Origin: Aradus depressus
Lineage: Eukaryota > Arthropoda > Insecta > Hemiptera > Aradidae
DNA length: 64,000 nucleotides
Direction of reading: 5' to 3'
Assembly (NCBI GenBank): GCA_963662175.1
Contig: OY759218.1
Coordinates: 3,402,001 to 3,466,000, forward strand
The notes below the pieces were generated by a model, which worked only from the letters and a program-made list of their open reading frames with translations, had not been told where the DNA came from and did no database searches. Below are positions 44,391 to 58,743 of the stretch, one piece after another. The number at the start of each line of letters is the position of its first letter. Position 1 is the stretch's first letter. The position numbers were made by a program, and so were the translations under genes.

Positions 44391-44458
44391 CACGATAGAG
44401 GAGGGGCTAGCAAGCCAGACTCCTAAACGGAAGGTAGTGAGTTCGAATCTCGTAAGGA
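44391..44458 (+). repeat. tRNA-like sequence, possible SINE head
   Basis: GAGTTCGAATCTCG matches the T-arm/box B, preceded by an anticodon-arm-like GACTCCTAAACGGAAGG. The D-arm/box A (CTAGCAAGCCAG) is a poor match, so this is a decayed tRNA or tRNA-derived SINE. Confidence 0.35.
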
Positions 44459-44544
44459 CAAGAGTTATTTTTTTTTCTTAAGAAGTCACACTAAATTGAT
44501 TTAATATTAATTTGATTTCTAGGCGCTAGTGGGCTAATTAGATA

Positions 44545-45195
44545 AATAAAATGAAAAGTATTGTTTTGAGGGAGAGCGGAAACTTATCGAGCTGGGGATG
44601 TACGATGGTGAGTGATTCGGAGGGGGGGGGGGGGGTGGGGGTGGTGGGGTTGATGGGTCACGTGGGGTCAAAGGTCATGAGGAGCAACTGGTCCAAAAAA
44701 ACATTTGGGGGGGGGGGCTCATTGAGGTTTAGAGGGAGAGCGGAAACTTATTGACCTGGTGATGTACTATGGTGGGTGATTCGGAGCTGGAGGGGGGGGG
44801 GGGGGGTGAAGGGTGGTGGTGGGGGGTGATGGGTCACGTGACCCCATGGGGTCAAAGGTCATGAGGGGCCAACTGGGCCAGAAGCCCCATTTCCCTTCTA
44901 CTTCCAACCTTCCTTTGGTCGATTTGGCTGAAAATCAATTTCTGGATTAGATATACCATTTCGAGTCGATACAACCATCCATTGGGAATTACCGTGTTCA
45001 TACACAGATTTTTTATTTTTAGAATCAGGGGGTCAGGAAACATGAAATTTCCTTGAAAACTCAGCATCGAATTTCTGAGGGAGTAAAATATGACAACACC
45101 GAGGATTAGCCGGATGATATTAAAAAATTTTAATTGATGTTCATTAAGTAAATGTTTTTTAGAAACGTCTTTTCAAGGTCTTATTACTTTGATTC
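44545..45195. repeat. dispersed repeats D1 and D2 with G-rich tracts
   Basis: The phrase GAGGGAGAGCGGAAACTTAT followed by GATGTAC.ATGGTG.GTGATTCGGAG is present twice (about 44566 and 44730), each followed by G runs. D1 (GATTTGGCTGAAAATCAATTTC..) and D2 (GAGGATTAGCCGGATGATAT, TTGATGTTCATTAAGTA) follow. Confidence 0.6.
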
Positions 45196-45216
45196 ATTTT
45201 AATATATTAATATATT

Positions 45217-45593
45217 TTAAACCCCAACTTTAGTAGCTGTGTCCAACCCACCGCTAATCATTCTATTGATGTCGATTATTGACAAAGATGGCTGTTGTTT
45301 TGATTTTGACTCAGAATACTCGTCCATTTCTTCCATTTTTCTTGCTTGAGTTCTATGTTTCCTTCTCCACCCGTTTGAAAACGGCCTCAGGTAATGTGCT
45401 ACATTTCCCTGTTTTGTCGGCGCACTATGACTTCGAGTTAGTGAACCGTTTATACTTTTACTGTTCCAAATTGCGCTTCGAGCAATACGACATTTCCGTT
45501 TTTCAACTATTTTTTCCACTTGCTGTTGTATAATTGATGTAGATTTGTAGTGATTGTAAAAAGCCTTCACGACGTTTCTTCCAACCTTGAAAT
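45217..45593 (-). CDS. AGBL4-like: CCP6-like last exon and stop
   Basis: Acceptor TCAACTTTTTTTAG. Starts [17 protein letters not shown], matching the end of the M14D catalytic domain, followed by about 95 residues of polar, basic tail ([17 protein letters not shown]) to the stop at 45217. An ATTAAA hexamer near 45196 on the minus strand could serve in polyadenylation. Confidence 0.88.
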
Positions 45594-48500
45594 CTAAAAA
45601 AAGTTGAGGAAAATAAATATACGTTCAAAACTAATTAGGTGAGTCAAAAAAATTTCGGTTTTCATGTTCCGAAAATTCCAGACCGGAAACACCAATCTAG
45701 AAAGAAAGGCAGGTTTGGGACGGTCTTCAGTGGTGGACGTAGACAATTTGATTGACACTGTGGAGTGGGCCCAAGCAAGATTGCTCGTCAATTGTCATCA
45801 GAGCTGAAGTCAGGACTGGTGTACAAGAATTCTTCGCTTCTAACAAGGAATGGAATCGGCATGGGATTCAACAGCGAGCCACAAGATGGGTTACTAACTT
45901 TCCTCACTCGTCCCAATTCTGATTATATAAATATCTATATTTATATAATTCAACCTGCAAAAAAAAATATTTAAATTGTGATTTTTTATTTATATACACA
46001 GTGCCCCGCCAGCTCCCGAGGTGGGAACATGTACCTAGTATCGTGCTGTCTCTTGTCTTCAAATTGACTGTTTTTGTGCACTATTATGCACATCCTCAAG
46101 GAGCGAACGTACAAGAAGATTTTAGATTCTAATAAAACAGTTTCACCCCAAATCAAACAACAATTTTTTTTTTTTTTTTTGGCAAATGCTCCGGTAAATC
46201 ACCCGGCCCGATGTCGTCGGGGAAGAGGTAGTACAATATGTATGAATTAGGTTTTATTTGACATTCTGTTGCTATGGGTGTCTGGGGGCGACATCCCCTA
46301 GTCCCTTGCAGGACAGGCTGGCGCTCCCAGACCCCCTTGTGTTGCGGCTGCGGCGCCGAGAGAGCTCGAGATTGGTGGAGTGGGGCTGCTTCTACACCGC
46401 GGTCGCCGGGGGTAGAACTCGGGCCTGGCCCGTCAATCTCCCCCGGCGCTTGGTCAAAGGGCTTTCTTCTGTTCCCGCCAGGAGGTGACAAACCGGCCGA
46501 ACGCCGGATAGCTCGACTCCGTCATTTGCCGTCAATCCTGTCCTCCCGTCATCATTAACAACATCCTGATTCCCTCTTCAAACCAAGTTCGCTATCTCGG
46601 GTTTTACCTAGACAGTAGAGTTACATGGAATCCACATACACGACTTAAACGACAAAAACTGAATCGAAGATACGGACTGTTACGTCGACTATTTGGACCA
46701 AAATCGAAACTGACTACTAACAACAAACTTACGATTTACAAGACCATTATACGTCCAATTTGGACCTACGCACTCGAACTTTGGGGTACAGCTAAACAAT
46801 CCAACATCAATTGTATCCAAGCATTTCAGTCAAAACTCCTCCGACGAATTGTCAATGCTCCTTTCTATGTCACCAATAAAGTCCTACACAGAGATCTCGG
46901 TATTCCCACTGTCAATGAATTAATCAAATCCCGATTCCAATCATTCCACAGAAACCTTTCTTCCCATTCAAATCCTCTCGCACAAGATCTTTCCTCTCAT
47001 TCCCATCCAGACAATCCTCACCGCCGCTTGAACAGGAGGTGGCCTCGCGGTCTTCTCTCTGAGGGTAGTGAATAATGACAATTGATTTCGAGGGAGTGTC
47101 AGCGCTGGCTGGCTTCTCCCATCAAGTGAAGTTGTTATATTTTTCTTTTTGACCACATATTTGCTTATTATGTATATATTGTATATAGATTGCAAAAAAA
47201 AAAAAACTTATACACATATATTTTGAAATATTTTTTTTTCTTTTGTTTTTTCCCCAAGATTGCATAAGTTCAAATGGGTTGGAAAGGTTTTTCCGTTTGG
47301 CAGACTGGCTGTAATTCAATAAGTTTACATAGGAGCTTAAAAAGGATACAAGTTTCTTCGGTGTAATACTTAAAATGGGACGTTTTCGGATTTGAGTAAC
47401 CGTAAAATGAAACATTAAGTGAATAACTATTTACGGAGCCTTTGAGATCATCACAAAGCAACCTGAAAATATTAATAATACATTAGAGATGTTTTCGCCA
47501 GAGATCTTGTGGAAGTTCATTGTGAATACTAATGAATAAAAAACTTAAAACGAGTCAAAAAATTGGTGTTTTTCATATAAATAAAGTGGAATTTTTTGAC
47601 TCGTTTTAAGTTTTTTATTCATTAGTATTCAATAATACATTAATTTAAAAACAATAACAATAATGAAAAAGTAATAACGGTAAAATAAATTAACAAAAAT
47701 AGACAAAAATTACGCTGGTGAGAGATAAAATATAATATAATAACACCATCACTATATTATGGAGGTAAAGAATGTAGGGGTCTAAAATGTATTCTTTGTT
47801 AAATATTGAGCAGTACATCGTATTGAAAGGATTGACAAAGACTATTCAAAAATGTTGTACTCTTAAGTTGACAATGTTTTTAAGGTAGGAGGGATTCTAA
47901 GAAATTTAAATAACTTTGACAACGTGGAGTTGACCCGTTCAACCTAAACTTATGTAATTTTTAGGGAATATTTACAGTGAACTGGAAAATAGATAGGGTC
48001 ATTTCATGTAATTTTAGTACAAGAATCTCACGTCCTTTGTTTTATATGGAATTCCGCACACGTTTTGTACCATTTGAGAAACTAAAACGCACTAAGTTTC
48101 ATCCCCCTAAGTCATATAGTTTCTATGTTATCAACGATTTTGTAAAAGGGGCGTTTTTCGCCAGGCACAATACGTTTCAACTGCCATATCTCTGGATGTA
48201 ATTAAGATCGGAAGAAAAGCATGGTTATCATTTTAAAACTGTTTAGTATTTTAATTTTGGGTAGTCAGCATACACAAAAAATGTTAAAGTTAGCAGATCA
48301 TTACTTATTTTTTAGTAATTAGGTGTAGTCTTTGACAAAATTGGATGCTCCACGTTTTGCGCCCATGAACATTTAGCTTCAATTTTGACCCCCTTATCCT
48401 CAACCTAAAATTCCTTTTTTTTTTTTTTTAATCATCTGTTTATATATAGAACACACACACATAAATTCAAAGTGAAGACTCATGGAGTCCCGAGATAAAA

Positions 48501-51500
48501 AAAAAATGTATATAACAAAAAAGCACATTTTTCTTCTTCATTCAGATACGTCTATAATTATAATTTAATCAGTATGAACTACATAAAATAATATTGTAAA
48601 TTATAAGAGTAAAAAGAGGTTGATACAACCCTTCAATGACCTTATGGTCTCTCAAATGTTTTTTTATACATCAGCTGACGTTTCGCCCATAGGGGCATTT
48701 TCATAATATAAACAAGAATTTATGAGTTTGAGAAAGCCAAAATACAATTACAAATATTTATGATCAGTATTTTTGATGTGGATCGATACATGTTATAGAC
48801 GTAGTTCCAAACCAGCAGTTCTAACTTAACACCTTACAATCGGAGGCCCGACCACAGCGACTGTATAGATAGCACTCTAGCTACGACTCCTGAAATAGTT
48901 GTTGTGTACGCCAAAAAGTGGGGGTTCTAAATCTGTGGCCCCACAAAATGGCCAGTGACAAGATTGGGGGAGGCGAATATATGGCAAAGCATAAATTCAA
49001 CTTCCGGCAATATAAAGTGGACTGTATAATTAAGGAATCTTAGAGAACTTACCTAATGGGTGAGATGAGAAGAACGTCTCACGCAGGTCAGGATGCTCGT
49101 CGAACTGAAAGAGAAATGCAATGGCCAAAGAATCCCCCAAACAGTCGAAAAAGCTACTTACCTGATCTGCATGGTCTGGAAGTTGGGTGAAAGTTCTCGT
49201 ATGGTGGCAAAATATATTAGGAAACTATTAAAACACTGGGAACTGTAAGACAAAACACCGGAAGCTAAGAGAACCTGGAGCTGGAAGCAAGAGGGACAGA
49301 ACCGTCTGGTTCGGGCGCTGGAAGCATAAGAGAGACAGAGCCGTCTGGTTCGGGCGCTGGACGCATAAGAGAGTGAAAGTGGGGGCGAAATGGGGTCTAG
49401 GCAGATAGATAAGCCCTATCTAGCGGTCAAGTGGCCAAAAACTAGTGGAATTGGTTTCGCCAAAATCCCACAGGTGACGCTACCAAAACTTAACTTAATT
49501 GGCGGCAACAGTTGTTTAAATGTCTATATTGAGTATTATCTTCAATATTTAACATACCTGCGGGAAGATCCAGCCTTATTGAAATCCCGATTGAAAACAG
49601 CGTAGGAACTTTCATACCCAAGAACTGTGTGGGACAATTGCTTAGGAAAGACTATATGTCGTTCGTACCTGCAATCAACAATTAAAGCACACTTTTAGGG
49701 TTAAGCTGTTGAAATATGCGGTTATCATAACGACAGGCCCGGAAGTAATGAAAAATGTTGTTAATTTTTCTTTACACTTTCGGAAACACACACAAATCTG
49801 GATCTACATATGTCGAAAAGAGATTTATAAATATAAAACAATATATTATTTATTTATCAAACCTGTACACATCGTTATACGTATTGCCACATATAGAAGT
49901 CCCACTGAGGTTAGAGTGAGCATGAATATCCAAAATAATGTCTAATTCCATGTCCTGAAAATTAAAAACAATTGTCTATTCCACAACAAATGTACACATA
50001 AACCGATTTCTGCATTGTACCATCCTCAGGTTTTGTTATATTCTCGTCTTAGTTTATAACTAAATCTGACGTTGGTGTAATGCCGAAAAACTGGTAGTTT
50101 TGTATAAATTTCTTGTGGAATAGACAATAAATAAAAAAAAGAGAAGTTTGTTTTTATTTAATATAGGTTTCCTTATTAAGGTTTATCAACTTAGAAATTA
50201 AAAAATATTTTTATATTTATTTTCCGCACCTGCGGCCTTCAGCGGCCAACCCCGCCCTCCCTGGCTCGCATTTTCTAAGAGCTGTATAATTAAAAAGACA
50301 GGCACAAGAGCCCCCAATTTATTAATATCTGTTCAATCAATGGAACTATTTCTGACGTTTTTCTCCTCAGCTGCAGATTACTTCACATAAACCATTTTTT
50401 TCTGAAATGTGATTTTTAAAAAATGTTTATTAAAAAATGCAATACTTACTTTATCTTGATCTAAAGATGATAAAAAAGTATAAGCAGCGTATACACAGGG
50501 ATGAAGCAACTTAGAGATCCTGGTCCAAATTCTGTTTAAGTCAGATCCAACCAACGAACATCTGTAATATATTAAATGTTAGAAAATAAATAGCTTACTT
50601 TGCGAACACCGAGGATTTGCCGCATGGTGTCCAACATTTTAATTGATGTTCATAAAGTACATGTTTCAAAGATTTAATTATGTTTGAGAAAAAGTCAATT
50701 TTTTGCGGCGTTATCTGTAAATAATAGAACTGATTCATCGGAGAGTTCATTGTTTGCGACTTCTACCACTTTTTAAGCATTATATCTTCGTCGGTCTTTT
50801 TCCCAACGGCTAGAATATTCCATGCCTGTATAAATTGTAAAGGGGAACTTACTTTAGGCCTTTTTAAAGAAAATCCTCTCTCAGTAAGTCCAGAAATGTA
50901 AGTTTTTCGCCCGGTTTAGGGTTATGAATAAAATAATAGGTAGACACGTGTTATCCGAAAAACCTTAACACGTTATTGGAATGAGGGCTCATGGAGCATC
51001 TTGTTAAGCCCAATTTTTTTATCTAACACGTTATTGGAATGAGGGCTCATGGAGCATCTTGTTAAGCCCAATTTTTTTATCTTGTTTAGCCGATATTGAC
51101 CATATTTCTGTCAATCAAGCTTTCAGACGAACAGACGTTTTTGGGGAGGAGGGGAGGGGCTCACCAACAGAGTGTTACCATGGCTAGTCACATGTTAGTT
51201 ATTATGACTCAGGCCCGGGCTTTAACTACGAGGTCATAATGCCAACCACCAGAGCGCTCTGGTGGATATGAGCCCCACTCTACTGTGGGAATCCTAAATT
51301 TTGCCTACCCAGATTTATTCACTTAGGGTAGGAGTCTTTAACGTGTACGTGACATCGCATAGGATCGGACCCATCGCAAGCTTTGTTAGAATAGTGAGAC
51401 TGACAGCTACAACCGCAGCGCCATCGTAATAGGAAGAGCAGTAAACTGGTAGAACGAATTGCTATAGATGCCGGCCGACAGGAACCCTAGACTGTGCTAG

Positions 51501-54500
51501 GAACGTCTCCTGTTCCTGAGCAAGCAGCCCTGCCTACAACTGGGTGTCTCAACTTCACAATATCCTAACATTCGTAAGCTACTCATGGTTGTGGGAAGCT
51601 CAGGACCCTGATCTTATCCTCAGGAATAAGAAAGAGATTGTGAGTCGATTTCAAGTAAAGAGCCACTCTGATCTGACGACATCCACCACTTCTTCATGGA
51701 GTGTCCAGCCTTCAGCCATACAATACCCTTTTCAATATTGATAGTAATAATTAGCTCAATAATACTCGTATCACGCTCTACATATTAATGGCGGTAAAAA
51801 TTAGAGGACGTTCAAAAATGTATATATCAGGCCCAACCCCTTGCCTAAATGATGTATTACCTAAGGGCTAATAAAGAAATTGAATCGCTAAATAATATTT
51901 TAAAAAATACTCACCTATGATTTCCAAGATAAACTCCATCTGGATTTAACATAGGTATAACTTTAAATACAACGTTTTCTCTTAATTTTTCCGCAATGTG
52001 ATGATTACTCACTAGAAAATCTATAATACCTGCAATAAACCCTATTATAAACATGCAATAAACAATCTGAAAGTATTAATTTACATGGGCGCTCCTCCTC
52101 CTAATATATTGAAATAATATATCTCAACAGCCAGCTGGCTAAATTACATAAAGAGCCATGGATTTGTTATTCTGTCATTATTTTGTTAATAATATTTTAT
52201 TTACGAATGTTTTACTTTATTCTTTTCTATTTTCGAGCCCTGAAAATTGTCGGTTAGTAAAGATCTCAGTTCCTCGAGACTGGAAACGCCAAGGTCAAAA
52301 GGAACAAGGCTTAAATAAAGAAAAATACAACAAAAAAACAAGCCCGACGCAAAAAAGTTAAGAAAAATAATGGAAAGATAAGTTACGCTGCTCCACAAGC
52401 CGGCGCAAAGAAAAAAAAACTCGTCGGTGAATCACGGCCAATGTAATTCCCGATAAAGAACTAATCAATTAACTTTTCGCTCACCCTCCAAAACCAATCG
52501 GCCGTTAGGGCTAAAAATCAATAGTTGACTTACAGAGGGACTACTGAAGCCTCAGACTAAATTTTCCGTCGTTAACCTTTCGTCCGACGCGAGAAATACA
52601 ATACAGGTTTCATTTCCCGCCATTTCTCGAAACCCAGAAAACGCTTGTGGCCCCCACACGTCTAGCCTCTTAACACTTGGGCACGAATACTGCAGTACCT
52701 GCTTATCCCACCATCGGTGACGAGAAGACTTTTTTGACCTATTCGGTGTATGAAAGATACTTGCGCCCGGATTCGTGAGTATTTTTATTTCTGTAGTTGG
52801 TATTATGCACCGCAATTACTGTAGTAGTAATACAGATGCTATTTTCACTCTAAAATTAAATGTTGTTTTATTTTCAGCTGTTACCATGGCTAGTCACAAG
52901 TTCGTTAGCTATCATGACATGCCCGGGCTTTAACTACGAAGTCATATAGCCGAGTCCTTCACCTCGTACAGGCTCGGAACCACCGCGTCTGACGCAAGGT
53001 TAAAAATTTCATTATTTTACCTGTGTATTCATTGAACTTTATTAGTATTATTAGGATATATTAGTCTATTACTGCATCAGTTAAAGGGCTTAGCATTGTT
53101 CTAGAAGTGCCCCAGTGCTAAAGGGACCATGGGAGGCTCACCCGGGTCTCGTGGGTTTAAAGCATGGACTCCGTCCTTGTGTGGTGTCACAGTAAACAAA
53201 CCATGGCTATCTATTTTTTTTTGAGAACGCGAGCGTCAGATGTGAGAGTGAACCTTCAATGAGTGGAGTGAGGTTAAATTTTTGTCAAAAGATGCATATA
53301 TACATATCATTTATATATTCATATCATTTTGGTAAGGTTGCTATCTCAGTGAAATTCTTTTGAAAACGCGAGCATCAGATGTAACGGTGAGAGGTCATTC
53401 AACCCTCAAGGAGTGGAGTGGGGTCAAATTTTTGTCATAAGATGTAATCAAGGGCTGTCCAAGAAAAATATCAAAACCCTTTAAGGGTCGACAGTCAATG
53501 AACTTTCGGGGAGGTCCGAGTATAGAAACGAAAGTTATTTGTAAAACCTGGCCATCCTTGGTCCCCGAAAACAAGTCTCCACCAAGATTAGCATATCATT
53601 TCTTTTCAGAGAGCTGTCCTCCTTTGCATAAATAACTCACTTTCTCAGTCTTGAAAGTGAGATCTCTTCTTAAATGTGTCAAATTTCCAAAATTCGATGC
53701 TTTTTCAGATAATATAAAATAAGTAAATCTAGCGGACCCATTATTATTTACTCAAACATGGACGCGGAAACTAGTCAAGAGAGCCAGCTGAACGCACTCG
53801 TACAAAAATTGAATTCTTCTAGAGCTGAATTTATTCCTATAAATGAATTATTAATTGATGAAAAATATTCAATCCTTGCAATGAAAAAAATAAATACAAT
53901 GTACGGACCCAGCGTCATTGCCACTTTTATTTAAGACAATTCTGATATTCAAAACGATAGCTTAAAAAGTATATTTTTGCCAAAGCGTTATACGGAATTG
54001 TTTACTGACGAAGAATTGCTGGAAGCCTCAGGTAATTAAAAAAAAAATCACATTACTGAGGAAAGGGCAGAAGAAAAATCAGATCATCGGGACATCCTCC
54101 TTTTAGATAATGAAAAAAATCAACACTACGTATACATAAAAAAATTTAATCGGTTGGTTGGTCGTCAATTACGAAACCTTCTACGAGAAAACTTTACATC
54201 TGTAAAAGATGCTTCGTAACTTTCGAAGGAAGAAGAGGTGGATCTGACAAGCTGGAGATGCATAAAATGTATTGTAAAGATCAGAAGAGTGTACGAGTTG
54301 AATTACCATCTGATCCGATAATGACATTGACAAATGTTGAGCGTCATCAGAGGGTTCCCTACGTCATATATGCAGATTTTGAATCTATCTTGGAACCTAT
54401 TGCAGGATGCCGTCCATCATCTGAGTCATCATTTACTACTCCTGTTCAAGAACATATTCCCATATCGTTTTGTACATATGTGAAAAGTTCTTCGGGTTTC

Positions 54501-57500
54501 CCACCTATCTCTACAGCTCCGTATTTGTATAAAGGACCTGATGCAGCCGCAGTTTTTATAGAACAGTTCATCCAATTGAGTAAAGCTATATCAGCTGTCT
54601 ACAACGATAACCCCGTAGATATTAATATGAATTCTGATCAAGAAATCCAGTGGGATTTAGCAAAGTTGCTTAGTTTAGTTCTACATGTTACCTCTGTGGT
54701 TAATTCACAGAATCCAATTGGAAAGTACCTGATCATTGTCATCTCACTGGGGATTACAGAGTTGCAGCGTGCAATAGTTGTAATTTGAAATGTTGTATTC
54801 CTAAATTCATACCAATTATTTTTCACAATCTCACAAACTATGATTCAAAATTTATAATTAGACAGCTGAGTAATACAAATTGTGGGAGAGTTACAATAAT
54901 TATTATACCTCACACTCAGGAAAAGTTTATTTCATTTTGAGTTAAGATTAGCAACATTTGGATGAGGTTTATTGATTCTTTTCGTTTTTTGGCCTCTAGC
55001 TTGGATCAGCTTGCTCGAAATTTACCATCTGATGCATTTTTGGAAACATCACGTTTCTTTCCGCGTGAGCATATGTCTCATGCTCATGCATATGTCTCTG
55101 ATGACCCGAAAAGGTGTGTTTCCATATGATTATGTAGATTCTACGAAGAAACTGGATGAAACTCAATTACCACCAAAGGAAGTATTTTTCAATTCGTTAA
55201 CACAATCACATATTGATGAGGAAGACTATGCACATGCTCAGACCGTCTGGAAAACATTTCAATGTACTACGTTCGGGATGTATAGCGATATCTATTTAAA
55301 ATCAGATGTTTTGATTTTATCGGACATATTTGAAGCATTTTGAAATATGACTATGACAAACTATGGAGTTGATGCGGCCCACTACTATACGACACTCGGA
55401 ATCTCCTTCGATGCTATGCTGCGATATACAAAGACTAAGCTAACACTACTACAGGATTATGATATGATAATGTTTTTCGAGAAAGATATAAGAGGGGGAA
55501 TATGTCAAGCATCACATCGATATGCTACAGCAAACATGCCAAATTATGATCCACAAAAAAAATCATCATACATCACTTATCTGGATGCTAACAATCTGTA
55601 CGGATATGCTATGAGCAAATATTTACCATATGGCGATTTTCAATGGGCGGAAAGACCGGAAGAGGTTGACATTCTTAATTTACGAGAAGACGATGATACA
55701 GACTATGTATTTGAGGTGGACGTGAGGTACCTGGCAAAACTTCATGTGTTGCACGACGATTTACCTTTCTTGGGTGAATCTATTCCTCCCCCAGGTGACG
55801 AGATTAAAAAATTAATTCCTCATCTTAATTCACGGGAACGATATGTGGTACACTATGTAGCCTTGATACAGGCGCTACAACATGGAGTCGAGATTGAAAA
55901 AATCCATAGAGCAATCAGTTTCAAGCAATCACCCTGGCTGCGGTCCTATATAGATCTCAATACACAGCTTAGACAAAATGCACAAAATGATTTCGAAAAA
56001 GATGTCTTCAAAGATGAATAACTCTATATTCGGGAAGACGATGGAAAATGTACGAAATCGACAGAATATACAGCTAGTCAAGACTGCAAGACAAATTATG
56101 AAACTAATAGTAAAAGCTAATTTTCTTGAGAGAATTATCTATGACGAGGAGCTAGCAGCGGTCGTAATGGCCCAGGCAAAAGTATACTTAATAAGCCTAT
56201 TTATGTGGGTATGTGTATACTCGATTTGTCCAAGAAACTCATGTACAGATTTCATTATGATTTAATGTTGCCTAGATACGGAAAGGAAAGATTAAAATTA
56301 ATGTATTGCGATACTGACTCGCTCATTTATCATGTGATAACGCAAGACCTCTACACAGATATGCATTCAATGCTGGAGCATTTCGATACGTCAAATTATC
56401 CTCAAGACCATGTGCTATTTTCACTCATTAATAAGCAGGTAATTGGAAAATTCAAAGATGAAGTGTATGGTGAAATTATAGAAACATTTATTGCATTACG
56501 AGCAAAGGTGTATGCATTTTCCATTGTCTATAAGAAAATTGTAAAAAAGGCGAAAAGTGTATCACCTGCTTCACTGAGACATTTTATTTCTTTGGAAGAT
56601 TACGGAAGATTACTATTTGATTCTACATTAGTGTTTACATCCATGAGAAGTATAAGGTCATACAAGCATATACTGTACACCATCGATCAAAATAGATTGG
56701 CACTAAATCCATTTGATGATAAGCAATACATTCTTTTTTATTTTTTTTTATTTTATTGTTTATTTGGTATATTAACAATCAGTTATAATATAACTATAAG
56801 TAAATTTGATAACAGTGAGTATGAGGAAAAAAAAAAAATAATAAAAAAAAAAATAAAAAAAAATTACAGAAAAAAAATAAAATAAATAAATAAATAATAA
56901 ATAAATAAAAATAATAATAATAAATACAGTGGCAATATACACAAATTAAGATAAAATATGTACAAAATAAATAATATATACAAAATATGTACAAAATAAT
57001 TATAATAACAAAATAGCTTTCAACTCGAGACCCCTCGAAACACCCCCGATGATCTGCCATCCCAATTCCTCCAACTTAATGGAGGCAGGGGAGGCCACAG
57101 GGGGCTGAGTGATCCCCCCACCATCTTGTTGTACGCTGGAGGTAGATCAAGAAGGAAAGAAGAGCTGGAAGTAAGAGTTCATGAAGGGAGAAGCTGATCA
57201 CCACCAGCACTCCCAGTTATATATGCTATCTTAACCTAGCAGGTCTCTCGGCCAGCACCGCCTCAGCCTTCTGGGAGGATTATCTGGGTGGGAACGGGAG
57301 GACAAGTGTTGAGCGACGGGATTGACATGGAAGGAAAGGTTAGAGTGGAATTTGGAGAAGCGGGACTTGATGAGGTCAATAACAAAAGGAATTTTAAGGT
57401 CATTATGGAGGGTAAAGTTGGACACATAGAAGGGAGCATCGACAATTGTTCTTAGGACTTTGGATTGGAAGGACTGGATACGCTTGATGTTAGGTGGCTT

Positions 57501-58700
57501 AGCACAACCCCATAGTTCCAGTCCATATGTCCATATAGGTCTTATTATAGTTTTGTAAATGGTCAGTTTGTTTTCAATAGAAAGTCTGGATTGTCTGCTG
57601 AGCAGCCCGTAGAGCAGGCCAAACCGTCTGTTCAGCTCCTGTCGTTTTAATCGTGTGTGGGGGTTCCATGTCAGTCGTCGGTCTAGATGGACCCTAGAAC
57701 CCAAGGTAGCGAACTTGATTGGAGGCAGGGATTGGAATATTATTGAAGGAAATCAAAGGACAGGATTGGCGTCTTAGAGTGAAGGTAACACGGCTACACT
57801 TCTCTTCGTTGATTTTCACCCGCCACTGCCGACACCAATCCTCTATGCGGAGAAGGTGCTGTTGGAGATTTTGGGAGGCTATGGTAGGATCTTGGTTGGA
57901 AGCAAGGATAGCTGTATCGTCAGCAAATGTTGCTAGGAGTGTGTTAGGATTGGTAGGAATATCAGCAGTGTAAACTGTATAGAGGATGGGACCGAGAACA
58001 CTTCCTTGGGGAACCCCCGCCTCAACAGGCACGTAGTCGGAGTACTCATTACCCTGACGAGCTTTGAAGAAGTGGTTGGAAAGGTAGGACTTGAGGATGA
58101 GGTAGTAAGTGTGGGGAAGGAGTCTCTTTAGCTTGAAGAGCAGTCCAGGGTGCCAAACCCGGTCGAAAGCCTGAGCCACGTCCAGAAAGGCACCCGAACA
58201 ATAGCTCTTACACTCCAGGGAAGAGGAAATGTGGTCTACAATGCGAAGGCCCTGCTGTACAGTAGAGTGATGGGTTCGGAAGCCGAATTGGTGGTTAGTA
58301 ATAACATTTTTGGAGTCAAGGATGGGAAAAATTCTTTTTAGAATAATTTTTTCTAGAATTTTTGAAAGGATTGGTAGCAAACTTATAGGACGATATGAGC
58401 TTGGAACGTTGGGAGGTTTTCCAGGTTTAGGGAAAAGGATAATGGTAAAAAATTTCCAAAGGGAAGGAAAGTAGGCTGTTCGGAAGACAGAATTAAAAAT
58501 ATATGTGAGGAAAATGATGGCTTTGCGGGGAAGATTTCTAATTATTTCACAAGTGATGAGGTCATACCCTGGAGATCTTCTTGTAGGTAAGGACTGGATG
58601 AAGTGTATGACCTCGGAAGGATGGACAGGTTTAGGAGGCAAAGAAAGTTGGAGGGGAGAGTCGAGGAACTTCTCGACTTTGTAAGAATGGGAAAGAGGAT

Positions 58701-58743
<43 letters not shown>

